Source of the DNA: Phragmites australis
Taxonomy: Eukaryota; Streptophyta; Magnoliopsida; Poales; Poaceae
Length of the DNA stretch: 64,000 nucleotides
Direction of reading: 5' to 3'
Assembly (NCBI RefSeq): GCF_958298935.1
Contig: NC_084930.1
Span: 28,866,001 to 28,930,000, forward strand
Shown: in pieces, positions 57,401 to 64,000 of the stretch
Numbering within the stretch: position 1 is the first letter of the stretch
How the letters are laid out: each line of letters begins with the position of its first letter
Made by a program: the position numbers and the translations under genes
Notes under the pieces: model-generated
What the model saw: the letters and a program-made list of their open reading frames with translations, nothing else
Database searches by the model: none
Told to the model about the DNA's origin: nothing

Positions 57401-60400
57401 CGAAGTATGGTGGTTGGACCACGTACACCTCCTTCGTGAGCACGCCGTTGAGGAACACGCTTTTCACGTCCATGTGGTGATCTTGTCATCCTTCATGTGT
57501 CGCCATGGCCAGAAGAACCCGCATGAACTTCATGCGTGCCACAGGATGAACACTTCCTTAAAGTTGATCCCGAGGCATTGCACATACCCCTTCATCACCA
57601 TGAATGCTCAGTGACCGGCAGGAAGGTCGACAAGCTCCCATGTGTCACTGTAGTTGATTGGCTTCATCTTGTCCAACATCACACGATGCCAGCATTCATG
57701 CTGCTCTGCCTCGCTCAATGAGGTTGGCTCATCAGCTGTGGTGAAGAGCAGCTCGGAGTCTAGAACACGCAGCGTGAGCCTGCGTGGTGATGCTGGCCTA
57801 AGGATGTTGCCGATGGTGCAGAACCGGAGTGGAGCGTCATCATGGTCGACGTCGAGGTCCTCCTCTGGGTTTGCCGGTGGGGATGCAAACTCCACAACGT
57901 TCGGCGCTATCGATGTTGTTGTGTCCACCGCGCTTGGCATTGATGCATGTGCATTGCCGAGTGTCTGTGGCGACTCCTGATGGCTGGTTGTGTTGCCCCT
58001 CTCCACAGCCCAAGGTGTGTACACCATAGTGTACTCCACGGTAAACTTCTCCCCCTTGATCACCACGTCGGCCTCACCATGGCCGCTCTAGTCTCACTAC
58101 GCCTCCTCGTCGATGAAGATGCCGCGCGTCACATGCACGCACTCGCTTACAGGGTCATACAACTAGTAAGCCTTGGAGCCGTTCTCGTAGCCAACAAAGA
58201 CCATCGAGCTATTGCGGTCGTCCAGTTTCTTTAGGTGGGTCTTTGTGTTCCTAGCGTGCGTGATGTAGCCGAAGGTGTGAAGAAAGTGCACTGCCAACCA
58301 CACACCATGCCAGGCCTCGTGCAGAGTCTTGCCGTCGATGCTCCAAGTAAGCGCACAGATGAGGATGAAAACAGCGGTGGAAATAGCCTCATCTTAGAAT
58401 GTTCCAAGGAGGCCATTTGCCTTCAACATGCTTTGGGTCATGGTGACCATTGTCTGATTGTTGCGCTCAACAACCCCATTATGTTGTGGAGAATAGGGGG
58501 ATGTGAGTTGCCGCTGAACACTACGCTCGACGCAGTAGTCCCTAAACTCCACCGATGTGAACTCACCACCACGATTGGTGCTGAGTACCTTGAGCTTCCT
58601 TCCCGACTCCACCTCCATCATGGTCTGGAACTGCCTGATCGCCGCCGGAGCTTGGTCCTTGTTCGCGAGGAGGCTGAGTCACATGTAGTGGCTTATGTCA
58701 TCCACCAACAGCAGAAAGTAGCGGTTGCCGCTCGATGTCGTTGGCGGGATCGGCCCGCAATGGTCGCCATGGATGAGGTCGAGAACGTGAGTCGCGTGGT
58801 GTCGTGCTTGCTCTGGGAACAAGCTATGCCGCTGCTTGCCGGCAAGGTAGCTGTCGCACACTTTATCCAACTGATCAATGCGTAGCAGCCCTCATACCAT
58901 CTTGTGTTGGGTGAGCTTACGAAAAGCCTAAAAGCTGATATGACCGTACCTGGCATGCCAACGTTAGGACTTGTCGGAGCTCCTCACCAACAGGCATATC
59001 GGGTGCACGATGTCGAGGTTGAGCATGTACACCTGACTGGGGGAGTGCCTCACCCTCGCCAGTAACCATCAATTCGAGTCCCGAATCTATAGGGCACCAC
59101 CGTCAACCAGCACTTGATAACCATTCTCGTTAAGTTGTGCGATGCTAATGATGTTGGTGGTGAGCTAGGGAATCAAGTACACACCCATGAGTGCGTGGTG
59201 CTCATCGGTCTTGCAGGCAAACAAAATCCCGCATCACCCTTCGATGTCGACGATGGAGCCATCGTTGAACTTGATAGTGCCCTACATTCCGAAGTTGATC
59301 TCCGAGAAGGCGGCGCACAACCCGATCATGTGGTTCGTGGTGCTAGTGTCGAGGTACCATAGTCGATCATCGTTGTCCTCCTCTCGATCTAGCTATGCGA
59401 GTACCTTCACCTTGACCAGCTAGAGAGGGCTACATCGCAGCGGAGGGGATGCCGGCACAACGGGTTGCAGCGAAGTGGATGTGGCCATCAAAAGTGTGGG
59501 CTCGTTATTGTCTCCCTACGTCAGGTGGGCCTCGGCCTAATTTGGCTTGGTGCGGCAATCCTTGGCCCAATCCTTGGTGAGGCTCGTGATCCTCATGGTG
59601 AAGTTGTCGATAAACTCGCCATCTTTGAATTCGATCTCGTCGAGCTCACATCGTAGCTTCTGTGCGTTCATTTCTCTGACACGCTCGACACCGACACGCA
59701 TTGTCTTGATCGCGTCCCAGGCGTCCTTGGTGGTTAGCATCTCTGACGGCACGTTGCGAAGAATGATAGACAACGCCAGCCTATTGTCGTGGTAGTCACC
59801 ACCGTGTGGCTCGATTGCCTCCCAATAACCTTGTGCCTGCAAGCTCACACGTATCACGAGTGCTCACTCGGTGTAGTTGGTTCGGGTGAGAGAGGGGTAG
59901 ACCACTGATCCCGACGTCTCCTTGACGACACGCTGCATGATCATCTCATGACCACTGTTGCCACGGAGGAGGTGTCGATAAGATACGGCGGCCTCGGCAT
60001 GGAGAAGCCCTTGATTGCGCGCCCGTAGGAGCCCATGACGACATTGCAGTGTCTGGATCAACAACACAAGGTCTGACACCAAATGTTGGAATCGCCTGCT
60101 CTATCGCATGAAAAACAACAAGTCTAGAACACACATCACAGAAACTGGGTGAGAGCACAAGATATTTTGGTGCCACACAACTACTTGCAGCTTTTGGTTT
60201 TTTTCCTTTATTTATAAGCCAAACAACAAGTCTCGAACAACCATGCAAAAATTGATGTGCTGAAGAAACAGCTTTGTACCTGCGCAAAGCATCGAGTGCA
60301 TGGAGCTCCAAACTCGACAATAGCCTGATCAAGCTTGGCTTCCGGCGAAGAGCCTCGAAGCATACCATGTATGGACACGGCCAAGGCGCATCTCGTCTCC

Positions 60401-62050
60401 TCGTCGGCTTGTACGTCGACAACTTGATCATCACCGGGACCAGTGAGCTTGCGATCCGCAGATTCATGGAGGAGATGCATAGGTTATTCAAGATGAGCGA
60501 CCTTGACATCAAGATCCAGTAGCACGCGGGCGGCATCACCATCAGCCAGACAACCTATGTGCACAAGATCTTGGAGAGCAGTGACATGACCGACTGCAAT
60601 CCATGCTAAGCGCCCATGGAGGCGCCGCGATTGAAGCTAAACAAGCAGAGCACAAGTCTGCTTGTGGACGTGACCAAGTACCACAGCATCGTTGGCAACC
60701 TCCGCTACTTGGTTCATACTTGGCCCAACATTGCCTATGCTGTGGAGTACGTGAGTTATTCCATAGAGGCACCATGGGAAGATCACCTCGCCGCGGTGAA
60801 ACATCGCCGATTCTGAACTTGGGCTGCCATACGCAAGGAAGGCTAAATTTTGCTTGCCCTGCTGACAAGTTGTTTTATATTATACTTTCTGATGTACTTG
60901 ATTGATGATATGATGCCTTCATAGTGATGAGAACAGAAAGGCTTATGGACTAACATGTTCATGTTTCTGTATCTTACAGAGTAGTGCCTTGAGGGATTTG
61001 TCCTCAATGCGGCGATTAGTTGTTGCAACTGGAGGTGGTGCTGTTATTAGGCCAGTTAACTGGTACTGGGATAACTTTGGCTTACCATTTTGAGCTTTCT
61101 GTTTTCCTCTTCAGATGAAATAATTCTGATATCTTCTTTTTTCCAGGAAATATATGAAGAAAGGCCTATCTGTTTGGTTGGATGTGCCTTTGGACGCTCT
61201 TGCGAAGCGTATTGCTCAAGTGGGGACCGCTTCTCGTCCTCTTCTAGACCAGCCATCCGGCGATCCATACACAGCGGTAGACACTTTCATCCTTCAAACT
61301 GTGTTGTTTGGATATCGTAAGACAGATCCCGTCTCTCACACCTATTTCACAACTGTAAGACTAATAGTTCAATTGCACAAACGCTAAATGAGTTGTAGCA
61401 ATGAATTGCAATGAAAATCCATTAGATTTGCATTTTTCTTGTTTCTTGGCCTACTGTATCATTGCTATGGTTAAAATGCATGAATCACTGAAACTATTTT
61501 TTTTGCGAACTAATCACTGAACTAATTTTGCTTTAGGCTTTCTCAAAACTGAGCATGCTTGCGGAGCAGAGAGGCGATGCATATGCAAATGCTGATGCAA
61601 GAGTTTCTCTTGGAGGTACGTATCCGTAGGACGAACGGCATCTTCCTACCGTGCCTCCATCTTGAGAATACTCCCCTATCTTCATGATCCGAGATTCGCG
61701 GTGTTTCTCAATCAAAGTTTTGCCCTTTTTATGCCTAAAACATAGAATAGCGTTATAACGCGCTGCATTTATATCCGTGCAGAGATTGCAGCTAAGCAGG
61801 GTCATGGTGATGTTTCTAAGCTGACACCAACTGATATCGCTATTGAGGTATTATATCATCATTCAATTGTTCAACTGACACTCCATGCTTTCCCCAGTGT
61901 GTTACAGATACAGTTTTCCTGAAGTAAAATCTTGCTACGTTTCAGGCGCTACACAAGATTGGGAATTTTGTCACTGAGCATTCTACAACCTATGGATCAG
62001 GTGGCGACTTACATGTTGATTCCCAGAGTCGCAGGATGCAAGAATCTTGA
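54437..62050 (+). CDS. SK: Shikimate kinase, chloroplastic, 9 exons
   Basis: Shikimate kinase transfers phosphate from ATP to the 3-OH of shikimate in the plastid pathway to chorismate and aromatic amino acids. Exons: 54437-54641, 55485-55531, 55638-55692, 55783-55943, 60980-61062, 61147-61276, 61537-61615, 61783-61847, 61946-62050. All junctions are GT-AG, and the total is 930 nt (309 residues). The first ~65 residues are Ala/Arg/Ser-rich, a typical plastid transit peptide. An in-frame ATG at 54455 is an alternative start. Walker A is GMMGSGKST (about 103-111). Shikimate-contact motifs are FFDSD (about 124-128) and ATGGGAV (about 172-178). The LID is TASRPLL (about 211-217). All key residues are present. 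Intron 4 (55944-60979) holds a rearranged copia insertion; if spliced out, the protein is intact. Confidence 0.95.
55952..56311 (-). repeat. Left (3') LTR of the intronic copia element
   Basis: This 360-bp LTR starts TGTTGGAATTGCC and ends GGAACA before the purine tract. Its first ~190 bp match 60082-60269 closely (for example AGCACAAGATATTTTGGTGCC and TTTATTTATAAGCC). Confidence 0.8.
56437..59857 (-). pseudogene. Copia gag-pol polyprotein, multiply broken
   Basis: Minus-strand domains in order: gag UBN2 segment (59537-59857, with [18 protein letters not shown]); pre-integrase region (58679-58956); integrase core (58394-58621, with the [10 protein letters not shown] and [11 protein letters not shown] motifs); start of reverse transcriptase (57608-58066, ending [10 protein letters not shown]); catalytic reverse transcriptase region (57207-57473, [10 protein letters not shown]); the following part (56839-57267); and RNase H (56437-56820, GDVDDRKST). 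Stops and frameshifts separate them, so no functional polyprotein exists. The order integrase before reverse transcriptase confirms copia. Confidence 0.88.
60070..60079 (-). promoter_or_regulatory. Primer-binding site of the intronic copia element
   Basis: The minus strand reads TGGTGTCAGA two bases inside the right LTR, one mismatch from the initiator Met-tRNA match seen in the 12-kb element. Confidence 0.8.
60270..60820 (+). pseudogene. Second copia reverse transcriptase/RNase H fragment, inverted
   Basis: The plus strand encodes, with stops, the C-terminal part of copia reverse transcriptase: [41 protein letters not shown] and [17 protein letters not shown]. It matches the minus-strand product at about 56850-57310 and so is an inverted partial copy of the same family. 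It begins abruptly at the truncated LTR through shared CTGAAGAA and ends near RNase H. Confidence 0.82.
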
Positions 62051-63560
62051 GCTTTTTCTTGTACCATGTACCTGTAGAGTACGGGTTAGCATTATTTATT
62101 TGTTCTTTAGTTACTGAATGAAATCTGAAAATGAATCATAGGGTGAAAAGCATGCACTCCTTGTGAGGCTGTAAGGCTGAAGAATATGTCCTCCTTGTAA
62201 ACAACATAGAATAATCGGTGGTGGAGCTGGCTCGAGAAGTTCCATAGTTGAAACGGGTTATTACGGGCCTGCTTAGCGAAGTTTCAGCTTAAAAAGTTTT
62301 GGAGCTAAAGCCGTGAGTACATCGAGTAATTTTATTCCTATTTTAAACTTAAAACAAAGACTTAACCACTTTATTTTAAGTTATAAACTCTGTATCTAAT
62401 ATGGAGCTGAAAAGACATAACTCTATCAACAGGATCTACTATTACATATCCGCTCCTTGTAATGAGTGATTGGCATTGGTATTTATTTGGCTTAACTTCG
62501 TCTGGCCTCCTTGATTGTCTGGCACCAAACACTTCATTTGGTCTCGATCATCCCACCATTGACCGTCAAATTACATCTATCATCTACACACCATGAGACA
62601 AGCAAATACATATCTTCAACTTCAATTCCAGTTAGTCTATAATCAATATGCTCAAATGAAATCCTAAATCAATTCAAATCACATCAAAGTTCATGCAAAA
62701 TCGAATATTATTAAACCAAATAAATATCAATATCAATCACTCATCACAAGTAAATCAAATCATATTTTAACTTGGCTTCTCAATCTTTAATGATATTTTA
62801 AGCTTCATGGCACTTTAAATGTTAATTTTGAGAGTATGCCAACATTTTAGGATTTTGCTCGAACAATATGTAGATTTGCAATTTGCCGCATTTTACACAA
62901 CTTTTGGTCAGAAATCAGAGTTTTTTTTCCAAAATAAATGGGTGGGAATATTGGCAAATTACTAGGATGAACCGGGCCCACCCAACAATGGGTTAAAAGT
63001 TAAAACGAGGCTTCGGGAGAAAACCAAGAGAGGGAGAGAGAAAACCCTACAGACTTGTTTGGGTGCCCTATTTCCTACCGGGATCTTGACCTGTTCCACG
63101 TGGGCCGAAGCCCCAGGGCAGCTTCCCCGGGCTATGTGAGAGGTGCATTTGTGAGCCTATTTGAAGGGGGCGTCTTGGCCCGATTTTGCACTGTTTTCAG
63201 AGTTTTGATTTAAAATATGTTTCTTTTTATTAATTTAACAAAAATATGTGGTTGTTTAAAAAATGATGAAACGAGAGGCATGTCGCCCATGCATAGGGCG
63301 ACAACGAAAAATCACCTGCTCATGGGGCGGATTCTATAAAAATTGCCCAATAAAAGGGCGACAAGGTAGTGCCCAACGTTAGCAACTTTTTATAAAAACC
63401 GATATCCATTAGGCGACAGGGTTACCAGACTGCGCAACACATCTTTAAAAATATCATAACTTTTCCATATAAACTTAGATGGAGATGTTTTTTATATGAA
63501 AATTGCATCCCCCAATGAGAGCTACAACTTTGTAATTGGTCATTTTTCCATTGGAGGCCA
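62051..63560. other. Shikimate kinase 3' region and intergenic spacer
   Basis: AT-rich with no gene. The 3' UTR probably ends within the first ~150-200 bp. Near 63270-63420, GGGCGACA-type units recur (CATAGGGCGACAA, AAAGGGCGACAAGG, TTAGGCGACAGGG), a short imperfect repeat cluster. Confidence 0.4.
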
Positions 63561-64000
63561 TTTGAATACCAAAAAAGTTCTAGAATGTTGAGATCTATAA
63601 TTTTGAGATCTAAGCATTCCCCCTTCGGCGATTTACAACGATACATATGCTTCATCAAAAACTCCTCAAAAATTAAGTGGGACAAATATAGAGAAAAGAG
63701 TGCATATTACCGTTATCATATTGCACATATTTCCTCATTAAAAACCTTGCATGAGACACCTTCATGTAAAAACTCATAAGGAAAAAAGTACAATGTTTAT
63801 GTAAGTTGCATTGAACTTGTTGCCTCGTTAAAAACATCAGGTGAGAAACCTTCATGTAAAAACTCACGGAGGGGAAAAGAGTACAACACTCAACCTTCTC
63901 GATCTTATATTCTTCAAGTGATTTATTCTTCATGAATAATAATTAATCTTCATGATATTTCTATAATGATCTACTTGATCTTGTTAAGTAGCTAGTTGGG
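63561..64000. repeat. Tandem-like repeat at the window edge
   Basis: Units containing CCTC(A/G)TTAAAAAC, ACCTTCATGTAAAAACTCA and GGAAAA(A/G)AGTACAA recur at about 63733-63795 and 63821-63885, with a degenerate earlier unit near 63691. This resembles repeat tracts found in grass LTR-element leaders. Truncated by the window end. Confidence 0.55.

Larger units (their letters stand above)
55952..60269 (-). mobile_element. Ty1/copia element in shikimate kinase intron 4, right LTR truncated
   Basis: The left LTR is complete. The right LTR starts at 60082 but stops after about 185 bp, where it joins a second copia fragment. The primer-binding site is at 60070-60079 and a purine tract lies next to 56312-56319. 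Orientation is antisense to the host gene. The bases before the left end are ATGTT; the matching right duplication was not found, as expected after the rearrangement. Confidence 0.85.

Overview
The window is nuclear DNA of a grass. The evidence is split genes with GT-AG introns, very GC-rich first exons and gene starts, and a dense set of grass-type mobile elements (copia, gypsy, Mutator-like, hAT and CACTA-like) in relatively AT-rich spacers. A panicoid cereal is a reasonable guess, but the sequence alone does not fix the species. The first bases are GATC, which would fit a clone end but may be chance.

Four host loci were found. A single-exon glutaredoxin-domain protein lies on the minus strand at 18.3-19.5 kb. 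A decayed PPR-DYW organelle RNA-editing-type gene lies on the plus strand at 33.2-35.0 kb. A 24-exon MSP1/ATAD1-like AAA+ ATPase with a mitochondrial-type presequence lies on the plus strand at 38.4-52.2 kb. A 9-exon plastid shikimate kinase lies on the plus strand at 54.4-62.1 kb. I placed all splice junctions of the last two genes by eye. Both give uninterrupted frames (980 and 309 residues), although each has a transposon of 4 kb or more inside one intron. The genes are functionally unrelated; this is ordinary gene-island order, not an operon or cluster.

Layout: 0-3.8 kb holds two degraded minus-strand LTR elements, the second with a gypsy-type gag. 3.8-7 kb is mixed repeat, including a probable non-autonomous hAT-like element. 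7.0-12.5 kb is a complete gag-only copia element with a perfect 5-bp target duplication and unequal LTRs. 13.0-16.7 kb is a Mutator-like element with long GC-rich TIRs, a 10-bp target duplication and a transposase lacking its catalytic core. 18-20 kb is the glutaredoxin gene. 20.6-24.4 kb contains an exactly 1200-bp MULE with a 9-bp target duplication, a later partial duplication of it, and a CACTA-like terminus. 25.2-26.1 kb is a large foldback sharing its ends with the 13-kb MULE. 26-33 kb is repeat, including a LINE RNase H fragment split by a second foldback. 33-35 kb is the PPR pseudogene. 35.7-36.7 kb holds a MULE fragment and a copia LTR. 45.9-50.1 kb is a hAT element in ATPase intron 17. 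55.95-60.8 kb is a rearranged copia insertion in shikimate kinase intron 4. 62-64 kb is intergenic repeat.

I found no convincing new biological system. The most informative points are the element boundaries and nesting order, the loss of the promoter-bearing part of the copia 5' LTR, the palindrome array in its other LTR, the MULE/foldback relationship, and the microhomology junction joining two inverted copia pieces inside the shikimate kinase intron.
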